This document shows, in pieces, positions 24,482 to 35,567 of a DNA stretch of 42,210 nucleotides. How positions within the stretch are numbered: position 1 is the first letter of the stretch; every line of letters begins with the position of its first letter. The notes beneath the pieces are model-generated. The model made no database searches. It saw only the letters and a program-made list of their open reading frames with translations, and was not told the DNA's origin. This DNA is from an uncultured Bacteroidales bacterium. Its GTDB lineage: Bacteria; Bacteroidota; Bacteroidia; Bacteroidales; UBA932. A program made the translations under genes and the position numbers. The stretch is taken from contig CALVDG010000021.1 of assembly GCA_944326255.1 (NCBI GenBank), positions 1-42,210 of the forward strand. The letters are read 5' to 3'.

Positions 24482-26296
24482 ATGAGCAATAAATTTTTTA
24501 CAAAAATACTGCTTGCATTCGGTCTTCTGGCCTGCGCCGCGACCGCAGCATACGCCGTTAGGGCATACCCTTACCCCATCACTATCACCCAGCCGGACGG
24601 CACTACCCTGACTATCCAGATACACGGTGACGAATTTCTGAACTGGACTACCGCAGGCGGCCGCCTCGTAGAAAAAGGGCAGGACGGATTCTACTATCTG
24701 GCATCTTTCAATTCAGACGGGACCAAGAGCCTGTCAAAAACCCGGGTCTCCTCAAATTCGTTAGCTTCTTTCGCATCATCAGGCAATACAGTACGCCCTC
24801 CTCAGGCAGCCATAGCCGCAGCCAAGATCAAACGTCAAAGCATTGCCAGAATAGGCAACCCGGACTTAGCGACTGGAGAACATCGGTTCCTTGTAATGCT
24901 TATAGAATTTGCTGACCTGGAATTTACCATTGACAACCCCAATGAACAGTTCCGTCGTCTTCTCAATGAGGAAGGATACTCTGACAATGGAGGTACCGGA
25001 TCATCGTATGACTACTACTATCAAAATTCCGGAGGTCGTTTTGATCCGACCTTTGACATAGTAGGCCCTATAAAAGTCAGCGGCAACCATGCTGAATACG
25101 GTAATGACAGAGGTTCCACAGCAGCATCCAGACTTCTGGCTGAAGCCTGCAGACTGGCTGATAGCCAAATAGATTTCAGCATCTATGATCAGGACGGCAA
25201 TGGGACTGTTGACAACATCTTTTTCTACTTCGCCGGACATAACGCCGCAGAAGGTGGTGGAGATGACTGCATCTGGCCGCACCAATGGCAGCTTTATACA
25301 CAGTACGTAGGAACTATTACTTGCGACGGCGTAAGTCTCAATACGTCTTACGCATGTACTTCTGAATACAGAGGCACCGGCAGAACTATGGCAGGTATAG
25401 GAACCTTCACGCATGAGTTCGGACACGTAATCGGTCTGCCGGACTTTTACGATGCCGATTATGAGGAAAACGGTAATGCAGCCGGACCCGGTACCCTGTC
25501 ACTCATGGCCAAAGGTTCCTACAACAATGACGGCTGCACACCGCCCTACCTGAGCGGCTTTGAACGCTCTATGCTTGGCTGGCTGGATCTTACAGAATGG
25601 GAAGAGTCCGGTACTAAAACTCTAAAGCCAGTACATGAGAACGAGGCATATACAACTCCAACCGCCACAGACGGAGAATTCTACGTATACGAATACAGGG
25701 ACGGCACAGGCTGGGACCAATACGTAGGCGGCACCGGAGTGGCGATCTATCATGTAGACCGCAGTGCCCAATACCTGAGCAGATGGGAGAGAAATGAAGT
25801 CAATAACTACGAGAATCACGAATGTTACGACCTGATTGAGTCCAGCGGCAACAAATGGGCCTCGTACAATAGCGATAAACTTTATCCTGGCAGCACCAAC
25901 AATAGAGAGTTTTCCTCTACCAGTACCCCTGCCGCTGAAGATTGGAGTGGAAATCCCACAGGATTCAATCTCACCAACATCTCGGACAATGGCAGCAATG
26001 CAACTCTCATGCTTATCAATCTGTCAGGAGGAACAGTAATCGATGAATTCATCGACTTCGGAGTCAACGCCATAGACAGAGACGACACCTACAGTGCCGG
26101 AGATACATTTGAATTTGCCCTCACAGTCAGCAATATGACTCCCGTCCAGACAGTATGGTACTTTGACGGACAAGAGCAGGACATCACTACGAATCCTACC
26201 ATTGTCCTGACAACAGGTGAGCACACCGTTCAGGCCATCGCCACATACAGCGACGAATCGACAGAGACCATCACCACCAAACTGAACGTTCAGTAA
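24482..26296 (+). CDS. Secreted M6-family (immune inhibitor A-like) metalloprotease
   Basis: A 604-residue secreted zinc protease. The signal peptide occupies about residues 1-25 (ending TAAYA). A pro-region starts with RAYPYPITITQPDGT and the HGDEFLNW motif common to M6-type proteases. The catalytic domain (about 130-520) holds the zinc motif H311-E-F-G-H315-VIGLPDFYD and a Met-turn SLMAKGSYN around M342. Upstream, FDPTFDIVGPIKVSG and IDFSIYDQDGNGTVDNIFF are typical M6 segments, the latter resembling a calcium-binding loop. The last 85 residues are an Ig/PKD-like beta domain. No type IX secretion CTD is evident. It is paired with the upstream BACON lipoprotein and followed by an intrinsic terminator. 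Substrates are unknown. Confidence 0.88.
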   Translation: MSNKFFTKILLAFGLLACAATAAYAVRAYPYPITITQPDGTTLTIQIHGDEFLNWTTAGGRLVEKGQDGFYYLASFNSDGTKSLSKTRVSSNSLASFASSGNTVRPPQAAIAAAKIKRQSIARIGNPDLATGEHRFLVMLIEFADLEFTIDNPNEQFRRLLNEEGYSDNGGTGSSYDYYYQNSGGRFDPTFDIVGPIKVSGNHAEYGNDRGSTAASRLLAEACRLADSQIDFSIYDQDGNGTVDNIFFYFAGHNAAEGGGDDCIWPHQWQLYTQYVGTITCDGVSLNTSYACTSEYRGTGRTMAGIGTFTHEFGHVIGLPDFYDADYEENGNAAGPGTLSLMAKGSYNNDGCTPPYLSGFERSMLGWLDLTEWEESGTKTLKPVHENEAYTTPTATDGEFYVYEYRDGTGWDQYVGGTGVAIYHVDRSAQYLSRWERNEVNNYENHECYDLIESSGNKWASYNSDKLYPGSTNNREFSSTSTPAAEDWSGNPTGFNLTNISDNGSNATLMLINLSGGTVIDEFIDFGVNAIDRDDTYSAGDTFEFALTVSNMTPVQTVWYFDGQEQDITTNPTIVLTTGEHTVQAIATYSDESTETITTKLNVQ

Positions 26297-26316
26297 TCTA
26301 TCTGAATATACAGAAG

Positions 26317-26352
26317 AATCCCGGCCGCATCTGATGTGACCGGGATTTTATT
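26317..26352 (+). terminator. Intrinsic terminator after the M6 protease gene
   Basis: AATCCCGG (26317-26324) pairs perfectly with CCGGGATT (26340-26347) around a 15-base loop and is followed by TTATTA. It lies 21 bases after the protease stop codon and 26 bases before the convergent cydB end. Confidence 0.75.
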
Positions 26353-26377
26353 ATGCCTTATGCCTATCTTTCTGTCT

Positions 26378-27478
26378 TTACCGCATCTTGCGCCACATCC
26401 AGACGATATAGGCGATGACAAATGGAATGGCCAGCGACACCCAGGCCATCACCTTGAGCGTGAACAGGCTGGACGAGCTGTTGTAGAGGGTCAGGGAGTC
26501 CTGGATGTCCACGGTCGAGACATAATAGGCTGTGTCGTTGAATCCGGCGATGAGCAGAATGGCCCAGACTGCGAGCAATGCGCCTGCTCCTACGATGTAG
26601 AAGTTCTGCCTGATGCCCTTGCCTAGGAAATGCCTTCCGAGGCCTGCCAGCACGAGGACAACGCCGAGCAGGAAGACTACGGCTATCCACCAGGTGTGAA
26701 GGATGTTGTGCAGATATTTGAAGGGCTCGGGAGAGATTACGCCTGTGGCAGGATCCACCACATAGCCGGTCCTGAGGAAGAGCCAGAGGACGAAGGCCAC
26801 GAAGGTCAGGACGAATGCAGGGGCGGTGATCATCAGCCGCCTGCGGCATTTATCCGCAAATGCGCCCACATCCGGCTTTGTCAGCAGGTAGAGCAGGCCG
26901 AGGGTACGGGCCGCGAGGAATACCACCACTCCCAGAAGGAGGTTCATCGGGTTGGCCAGGGCATCCAGGCCGTGCCAGCCATTGGCCCAGGTTGAAATGG
27001 CGGGAGAGGCGGCATCGGTGATGGAGACCTTGTCCACTGTGAAGGCTCCTCCGGTGAAGAATGTTCCGACAGCCACTCCGAGGAGGAAAGTCCCCAATGC
27101 TCCGTTCAGGAATAAGAATATCTCGAAGGTACGGGCTCCGAAAATATTGCCGGCTGCCTTGCGGTATTCGAAGGAAAACGCCTGGATCACGAAGAGCAGC
27201 AGGATACAGATCCACAGCCAGTAGGCTCCGCCGAAGCTTGTGGAATAGAACAGAGGGAAGGAGGCGAAGGCCGCTCCGCCGAAGGTGACGAGGGTGGTGA
27301 ATGTGATTTCCCATTTGTGCCCCGCATATTTGACTACGAGGTCCTTCTCATCCTCCGAGGAGGCTGTGCGCAGCAGCAGGCCCTGCGCTCCCTGCACGAA
27401 AAGCAGGAATACGAGGATTGCGCCGAGGAGGGCTACCAGCGCCCACCAGTAATGTTGCAGAAAATACAGTGTGTCCAT
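26378..27478 (-). CDS. cydB: Cytochrome bd oxidase subunit II
   Basis: A 366-residue, multi-pass inner-membrane subunit of cytochrome bd quinol oxidase. It begins with a hydrophobic helix containing WWALVALLGAILVFLLFVQG and carries about eight to nine membrane segments, with the CydB-like FEYRKAAGNIFG motif after the third. It follows cydA by 2 bases. It lacks heme ligands of its own, as usual, and supports assembly of CydA. In anaerobic gut Bacteroidales, CydAB allows nanomolar oxygen respiration and oxygen scavenging. Confidence 0.95.
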   Translation of the reverse strand: MDTLYFLQHYWWALVALLGAILVFLLFVQGAQGLLLRTASSEDEKDLVVKYAGHKWEITFTTLVTFGGAAFASFPLFYSTSFGGAYWLWICILLLFVIQAFSFEYRKAAGNIFGARTFEIFLFLNGALGTFLLGVAVGTFFTGGAFTVDKVSITDAASPAISTWANGWHGLDALANPMNLLLGVVVFLAARTLGLLYLLTKPDVGAFADKCRRRLMITAPAFVLTFVAFVLWLFLRTGYVVDPATGVISPEPFKYLHNILHTWWIAVVFLLGVVLVLAGLGRHFLGKGIRQNFYIVGAGALLAVWAILLIAGFNDTAYYVSTVDIQDSLTLYNSSSSLFTLKVMAWVSLAIPFVIAYIVWMWRKMR

Positions 27479-27480
27479 GA

Positions 27481-29046
27481 TTATTCTCCTCCTTTCTTAA
27501 TCTGTTTGAGCATGATGCTGATCTCCACGCAGAGCATGGCCGTGAAGAGGACAGCGAAGATGATAAGGGTCGTAAGGACATTGCCCGGCTCGACTCCCGA
27601 TACCGCCGCGTTTACGGGCAGCAGGTTCTGTATGGTCCAGGGCTGACGGCCGACCTCGGCTACGATCCAGCCCGACTGAGAGCAGATGTAGACCAGGGGC
27701 ACGCTGATGATGCCCAGCCACAGGAGCCACTTGTGCTTGTCGCTGACGATGAAGTCCTTCCACTCGAAGATGATGTAGAGAACGAAGAGCAGGATGAAGA
27801 ACATGCCGAGGGCCACCATGAGGTGGAAAGCGTAGAAGACCAGCGGGACATTGGGCACCAGGTCCTCCGGCTCCTCGATATAGTGATAGCCGAAATAGTC
27901 GAAGTTCTGCTCCAGCACCGCCCTGTTCTGAGCCATTGCCAGAGTATCGCCGGCCTCCTTGGCGGCCTGATAGCCGGCCAGAGCCGACACAGCTGCCGTA
28001 CCCATTGCTTTCTTGTCGGCAAAGGGAGGCTCGATGCAGGTGTTGCCCTCCCTGTCGGTGAACTCGTAGCCGCCCTCGATGATATCGTTGATTCCGGGTA
28101 CAAAGCCGTCGGCCTGACGGGTGGCCAGGAACGAGAGCATGCTGGGGAAGGATATCTCGAAGAGGTAGGGGTCCTCGTCCGCGCCGTCCTCACCGATGAT
28201 ATCCTTGTCGGGATTCAGGATGCCGACTGCTACCAGCGGAGCCTTCTCGGAGCCGTCGTATAGGCCCTCCATGGCAGCTAGTTTCATGGGCTGCACCTTG
28301 GCCACATTGTAGGCCGAGCCGTCACCGGTGCCGATGAGCACGGCGAGGGAGATGATTCCGAAAACGGAGGCCACGCGGATGGACTTGCGGGCCAGAAGCG
28401 TCTCCCGCTTTTTAAGCAGGAACCACGAGGATACGGCGATGACGAATACAGAGGCGAGCACGTAGCCGTTGGTCACCGAGTGGAGGAATTTGTTGATGGC
28501 CACGGGGGACGAAACTACTGCCCAGAAGTCTACCATCTCGCTGCGGGCCGTGTCGGGATTGAACTCCATGCCTATGGGATACTGCATCCATGCGTTGGCT
28601 ATCAGAATCCATACGGCGGAAAGGTTCGTACCGATGGCCGTGAGCCAGGTGGACACCAGATGGGCCTTCTTGCTCACCTTGTTCCAGCCGAAATACATCA
28701 CGGCGAAGAAAGTACTCTCCATGAAAAATGCAAAGATACCCTCGATGGCCAGCGGGGCACCGAAGATGTCGCCCACGAACCACGAGTAGTTGCTCCAGTT
28801 GGTTCCGAACTCGAACTCGAGGATGATACCGGTCGCCACTCCCATTGCGAAGTTGACGGCGAAGAGCTTCATCCAGAATTTCGTAGTCCGTTTCCAGAAC
28901 TCGTCTCCGGTCATCACGTACCGGGTCTCCATAAAGGCTATCAAAAAGCCCAGTCCGAGGGTCAGGGGCACGAACAGCCAGTGATACATGGCTGTCAGGG
29001 CAAACTGCCATCGGGAAAGATCGACCAGTGTTGCTAAAAATGTCAT
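27481..29046 (-). CDS. cydA: Cytochrome bd oxidase subunit I
   Basis: A 521-residue subunit that carries hemes b558, b595 and d and the quinol site. The N-terminus LSRWQFALTAMYHWLFVPLT holds the b595 ligand H22. H189 (NKFLHSVTNGYVLAS) and M410 (FYAFHLMVALG) match the b558 ligands, and E102/E110 lie in the conserved helix GAPLAIEGIFAFFMEST. The Q-loop (about 250-400) is acidic and Bacteroidetes-specific. It follows DUF4492 by 26 bases and precedes cydB by 2 bases. Confidence 0.97.
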   Translation of the reverse strand: MTFLATLVDLSRWQFALTAMYHWLFVPLTLGLGFLIAFMETRYVMTGDEFWKRTTKFWMKLFAVNFAMGVATGIILEFEFGTNWSNYSWFVGDIFGAPLAIEGIFAFFMESTFFAVMYFGWNKVSKKAHLVSTWLTAIGTNLSAVWILIANAWMQYPIGMEFNPDTARSEMVDFWAVVSSPVAINKFLHSVTNGYVLASVFVIAVSSWFLLKKRETLLARKSIRVASVFGIISLAVLIGTGDGSAYNVAKVQPMKLAAMEGLYDGSEKAPLVAVGILNPDKDIIGEDGADEDPYLFEISFPSMLSFLATRQADGFVPGINDIIEGGYEFTDREGNTCIEPPFADKKAMGTAAVSALAGYQAAKEAGDTLAMAQNRAVLEQNFDYFGYHYIEEPEDLVPNVPLVFYAFHLMVALGMFFILLFVLYIIFEWKDFIVSDKHKWLLWLGIISVPLVYICSQSGWIVAEVGRQPWTIQNLLPVNAAVSGVEPGNVLTTLIIFAVLFTAMLCVEISIMLKQIKKGGE

Positions 29047-29072
29047 ACGTTTTGAGGTTTTAGTTTGGTTAG

Positions 29073-29279
29073 TTACTTTGTCAGATTCTCAATCACCACC
29101 ATGCTCTTCTGAGCATCGGTCTCACAGTCGGCCAGGGCCGGACGGAAGAAGAACACCCTCAGGATTGCGAACATTATAAAAAGCTTAAGGAGGACTACTA
29201 TCCAGAGAGTCCTCCCCAAAGAGCTCATATTCCTGAACCCGTCATAATAGAAAAACCATATCCTGCGAAGCCTTTCCAT
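29073..29279 (-). CDS. DUF4492 small membrane protein linked to cytochrome bd
   Basis: A 68-residue protein with one central transmembrane helix (LWIVVLLKLFIMFAILRVFFF). An N-terminal segment RIWFFYYDGFRNMSSLGR and a short C-terminal tail flank it. This matches the DUF4492 family, which is found directly upstream of cydA in many Bacteroidetes and epsilon-proteobacteria. By position it may be an accessory or small subunit of the bd oxidase, comparable in role to CydX, though it is longer and unrelated in sequence; this is inference. It starts 5 bases after the C1 peptidase stop codon. Confidence 0.85.
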   Translation of the reverse strand: MERLRRIWFFYYDGFRNMSSLGRTLWIVVLLKLFIMFAILRVFFFRPALADCETDAQKSMVVIENLTK

Positions 29280-29284
29280 CTGTC

Positions 29285-30676
29285 TCAGAGCTCGTCAGCG
29301 AACATGGGATCCCATGGCGGAAGCATGGTCGGCTTGGTGTCAAGCAGCTTCAGGATATTCTCGGGAACGTATTTCTTCTCGGCCACCAGGCGGAACATAT
29401 ACTCCTCGAACCACTCGTCGGTCATGACCAGATGTCCCTCGTGGCCGGTCATACCCCAGGAGTTCTCTACCTTCCACTTTTTGGCCTGACCGTATTCGTC
29501 CAGATCCACGGCCATCAGGGTCATGGCGTGGGACGAACCGCTGGCACCGGTCAATATCCGCTCCCGCTTGTCCATGCCGAACTCCGTACCCATCAGAGAG
29601 CCATAGTCGTAATAATCCACGTCCAGCACACCGTTCTGACGATCCAGGAACTTACCCACGTCGCAGGAGAAATACATCATCGTGCCGTCCTTTATCGAAG
29701 CGATGGCTATGGCCTCGATTTCCTCGATGGGCAGGTTGATGTACAGCCAGTTCTTGCCGTCGTACTGATGGCGGTCGTACTCTATCTCGTAGACCTTGTA
29801 GAACTCGCGGGTGGGGTCGTTCATCAGCATCACGTAGTTGTTCTTCAGATCCACGCCCACATACTCGTCGTAGAAGGACTTCGGAGTGTAGGTCCTGGTG
29901 CTGACAGGCTTGCCCTCTGCGTCATACATAGTCCAGGTGAACTCTGCGGGCGGCTCGCCCAGATTGAGCACCAGGAAGCGGTACACGAAGGCAAGCATCT
30001 CCACCTTACGGGCCTCCAGCATGGAGGGCAGCTCCTTTTTCGGGCCTGTCATCTCCCGCAGCTCCAGACCGAACTCCTTGAGCTTCAGATCAAGCAACAT
30101 GGACATCCGGGAAGTGTGGTTGGCCGCCCAGGTCTCCGGCATCACGTTGGACGGCACGATGCCGTACTTGGTGATAAGGTCGGACACACCGGTAAACTGA
30201 CCGCCGTCATTGATAGTGTGGCGGAAAAGCCACTCCACCTTGCGGTCATCCATGGGCAGGTTGCGGGTGTCGATGATGCCCTGCAGGAAAAGATTGGCCT
30301 TCTCAAGCTGGTCATAGAAAAAGATATAACTCTGGGAGAACTGGAACGCCCCCAGGTTGTAATCTTCTATCATTTTGGCCCTCAACACATTCATCCCGGA
30401 GAACAGCCAGCATCTGCCGCTGGACTGCTGATCGGTTATGCCTTTGGAAGGCACTTCATCCGAAAAATAGAAATCATAGCCGGCCTCCACACCCTGGCGT
30501 ACTGCCAGAGTATTGATGTCATTTGCAGAAATGGCGTTGCGCAAGGCCAGTTCCTCGGGTGTCCCCTGCCAGCCTTTACGGATCTGAGCCATCATCTCCT
30601 CGGAGATGCCTCCCTGGGCCACGGCTGATGCAGCCACGGACAGAGCCGCACAGAATGTAAACAGACGTTTAATCAT
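29285..30676 (-). CDS. Secreted C1-family cysteine aminopeptidase (PepC/bleomycin hydrolase-like)
   Basis: The protein has 463 residues from the ATG at 30676, chosen because a signal peptide (MIKRLFTFCAALSVAASAVA) begins there and because the likely promoter box lies upstream of it but downstream of the alternative start at 30712. It is a papain-like C1B enzyme: Q83 or Q84 and the nucleophile C89 in SSGRCWLFSG, H383 in SGSSHAMTLM, and N405 in VENSWG are all present. Cytoplasmic PepC proteins lack a signal peptide, so this version acts in the periplasm or outside. It starts a minus-strand block with DUF4492 and cydAB. Confidence 0.9.
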   Translation of the reverse strand: MIKRLFTFCAALSVAASAVAQGGISEEMMAQIRKGWQGTPEELALRNAISANDINTLAVRQGVEAGYDFYFSDEVPSKGITDQQSSGRCWLFSGMNVLRAKMIEDYNLGAFQFSQSYIFFYDQLEKANLFLQGIIDTRNLPMDDRKVEWLFRHTINDGGQFTGVSDLITKYGIVPSNVMPETWAANHTSRMSMLLDLKLKEFGLELREMTGPKKELPSMLEARKVEMLAFVYRFLVLNLGEPPAEFTWTMYDAEGKPVSTRTYTPKSFYDEYVGVDLKNNYVMLMNDPTREFYKVYEIEYDRHQYDGKNWLYINLPIEEIEAIAIASIKDGTMMYFSCDVGKFLDRQNGVLDVDYYDYGSLMGTEFGMDKRERILTGASGSSHAMTLMAVDLDEYGQAKKWKVENSWGMTGHEGHLVMTDEWFEEYMFRLVAEKKYVPENILKLLDTKPTMLPPWDPMFADEL

Positions 30677-30700
30677 AATCGTTAATATTTTATTCAGATT

Positions 30701-30708
30701 CAAATATA
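30701..30708 (-). promoter_or_regulatory. Promoter -7 box of the C1 peptidase-DUF4492-cydAB block
   Basis: TATATTTG on the minus strand is a full TAnnTTTG match 25 bases before the ATG at 30676, which supports that start. No good -33 element is seen. Confidence 0.5.
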
Positions 30709-30763
30709 ACAACTTTTCCCGAGACCTACGCCCGTTCTGCCATCTATTCGCCCGCTCCTGCAG

Positions 30764-31240
30764 TCAGAACAACTGGCCGTGAGTGAAAGCGATGAGGTCA
30801 GCGGGAGCAATCTTGAGCTGGAGGCCGCGCATACCGGCACTTACATAGACATAAGGATGGTCGGTGATAGATGCCTGGTAGTAGGTGGGAAATGGTTTCT
30901 TCATGCCGACTGGAGAGCAGCCGCCACGGATGTAACCGGTCAGGGGAAGGAGCTCCTTGACGTGTATAAGTTCGGCGCGCTTGTTGCCGGAGACGCGGGC
31001 TGCTTCCTTGAGGTCAATCTCGCTGTCACCCCGCACCACGCAGACAAAATAGCCGTTGCGGTCTCCGCGCAGCACGATGGTCTTATAAACACAGGCTATA
31101 TCTTCCCCCAACTTTGCAGCCACTGCATCCGCAGACAAGTGCTCCTCATCCACCTCGTAGGGTATCAGTTCGTATGCTATGCCGGCCTGGTCCAGCAGAC
31201 GGGCGGCATTGGTCTTCTTTATACTGTCATTTTTCTTCAT
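30764..31240 (-). CDS. ybaK: YbaK/EbsC-type Cys-tRNA(Pro) deacylase
   Basis: A 158-residue cytoplasmic protein of the YbaK/ProX editing superfamily, which hydrolyses tRNA(Pro) mischarged with cysteine. The pattern includes TNAARLLDQAGIAYELIPYE at the N-terminus, then VYKTIVLRGD with the conserved catalytic-site lysine, NKRAELIHVKELLPLTGYIR-GGCSPVGMKK and VYVSAGMRGLQLKIAPADL. The length matches the family. It lies 6 bases after the beta-galactosidase stop codon and probably shares its transcript, a pairing without obvious functional logic. Confidence 0.92.
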   Translation of the reverse strand: MKKNDSIKKTNAARLLDQAGIAYELIPYEVDEEHLSADAVAAKLGEDIACVYKTIVLRGDRNGYFVCVVRGDSEIDLKEAARVSGNKRAELIHVKELLPLTGYIRGGCSPVGMKKPFPTYYQASITDHPYVYVSAGMRGLQLKIAPADLIAFTHGQLF

Positions 31241-31246
31241 AATCCT

Positions 31247-34699
<3,453 letters not shown>

Positions 34700-34701
34700 T
34701 T

Positions 34702-34736
34702 AAAAAAGGCTGTGTTGAAATTCTTCAACCACAGCC
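34702..34736 (-). terminator. Intrinsic terminator after sdhC
   Basis: On the minus strand GGCTGT-G-GTTGAA is followed by a short loop, then TTCAAC-ACAGCC and TTTTTTA. It is a strong 12-pair hairpin with one bulged G and a T-run, 33 bases after the sdhC stop. It separates sdhC from the beta-galactosidase gene, whose start follows closely at 34687. Confidence 0.8.
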
Positions 34737-34769
34737 ATATACTATGCAGTTACTATAACATTGTTTCAA

Positions 34770-35441
34770 TTACATCATCCCATTGCCTTTAAGACAAGAC
34801 ACCACAGCCACTGCCACGAACACCAGGCAGATGATGGTAGCCACGATGTAGGAAATAACTTTCAGACGGCTGATCCAGATATTGTTGTTCCAGCCAAGAG
34901 TGTGGAATGCGCTCCAGAAACCGTGGGTCAGGTGCATCCACAGAGCCACGAACCATACTACATAGATTGCAGTCACCCAGCCGCATTTGAATGTATCGAG
35001 CAGCAGCTGATAGGGATCCGCCAGATCCTCGTGAGCTACGCCCTGGAACTGCTGCAGCTGCATATCTGCCCAGAAGTGAGTCAGGTGAAACGCAAGAATA
35101 CCGAGAACGACGATTCCGAGCACCAACATGTTCTTGGCTGCCCAGTTGTCGGCCTGGCTCTTGTTGGCTACAGCGTAGCGGTTGTTGCCACGGGCCTTAT
35201 AGTTGGTCCAGGACAGATAGATGGCATAAATGATGTGGATAATGAATCCCGCTGCAAGAATGGGCACCATAACGGTGATGATAGGCAGAGCCATAAAGTC
35301 GCATCCGGCCCTGAAGGCATCGGCGCTTATCAGGGACAGGCCGTTGATGGTCGCATGCAGGAGAAGGAAGATTATCAGGAACAATCCCGTTACACTCATT
35401 ATAAGTTTCTTCCCTATGGAAGAAGTGAAAATATTAGCCAT
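34770..35441 (-). CDS. sdhC: Succinate dehydrogenase/fumarate reductase cytochrome b subunit
   Basis: A 223-residue, five-helix membrane anchor of the b558 family that binds two hemes b and transfers electrons between quinone and the catalytic subunits. It opens with SSIGKKLIMSVTGLFLIIFL. Candidate heme histidines occur in LLLHATING, GFIIHIIYAIY, AFHLTHFWADMQ and WMHLTHGFWSAFHTLG. The length is typical for Bacteroides FrdC/SdhC. In Bacteroidales this gene normally heads an operon with the flavoprotein and iron-sulfur subunits. Here it is flanked by its own promoter and terminator, and neither sdhA nor sdhB is present. Confidence 0.94.
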   Translation of the reverse strand: MANIFTSSIGKKLIMSVTGLFLIIFLLLHATINGLSLISADAFRAGCDFMALPIITVMVPILAAGFIIHIIYAIYLSWTNYKARGNNRYAVANKSQADNWAAKNMLVLGIVVLGILAFHLTHFWADMQLQQFQGVAHEDLADPYQLLLDTFKCGWVTAIYVVWFVALWMHLTHGFWSAFHTLGWNNNIWISRLKVISYIVATIICLVFVAVAVVSCLKGNGMM

Positions 35442-35469
35442 TGCGTCGTGTTGTTTTTGTTTTTCGCGG

Positions 35470-35499
35470 CAAAGATAAGAAACTGTTTTGAATTTTCAA
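35470..35499 (-). promoter_or_regulatory. sdhC promoter
   Basis: On the minus strand TTG (35499-35497) is followed by a 19-base spacer and TATCTTTG (35477-35470), a full TAnnTTTG match. Transcription would begin about 20 bases before the sdhC ATG. The -33 element abuts the T-run of the upstream terminator. Confidence 0.6.
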
Positions 35500-35500
35500 C

Positions 35501-35542
35501 AAAAAGCGGCTGTAGCCGGAGATTTTATTCCGTCACAGCCGC
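35501..35542 (-). terminator. Intrinsic terminator after the BACON lipoprotein gene
   Basis: On the minus strand GCGGCTGT (35542-35535) pairs with ACAGCCGC (35513-35506), with a smaller CGGA/TCCG stem inside the loop, followed by TTTTTG. It lies 26 bases after the stop codon of the large lipoprotein and just upstream of the sdhC promoter. Confidence 0.75.
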
Positions 35543-35567
35543 CTCACATACAATCACACTTTTTACA

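Noticed and set aside
24482..24560. Lipobox LLAC in the M6 protease signal peptide
   Set aside because: Leu in the -2 position is poor for a lipobox and a good type I cleavage site (TAAYA) follows, so secretion without a lipid anchor is preferred.
29432..30628. A 398-codon open frame on the plus strand
   Set aside because: It is antisense to the C1 peptidase gene, which has its full catalytic triad and a signal peptide.
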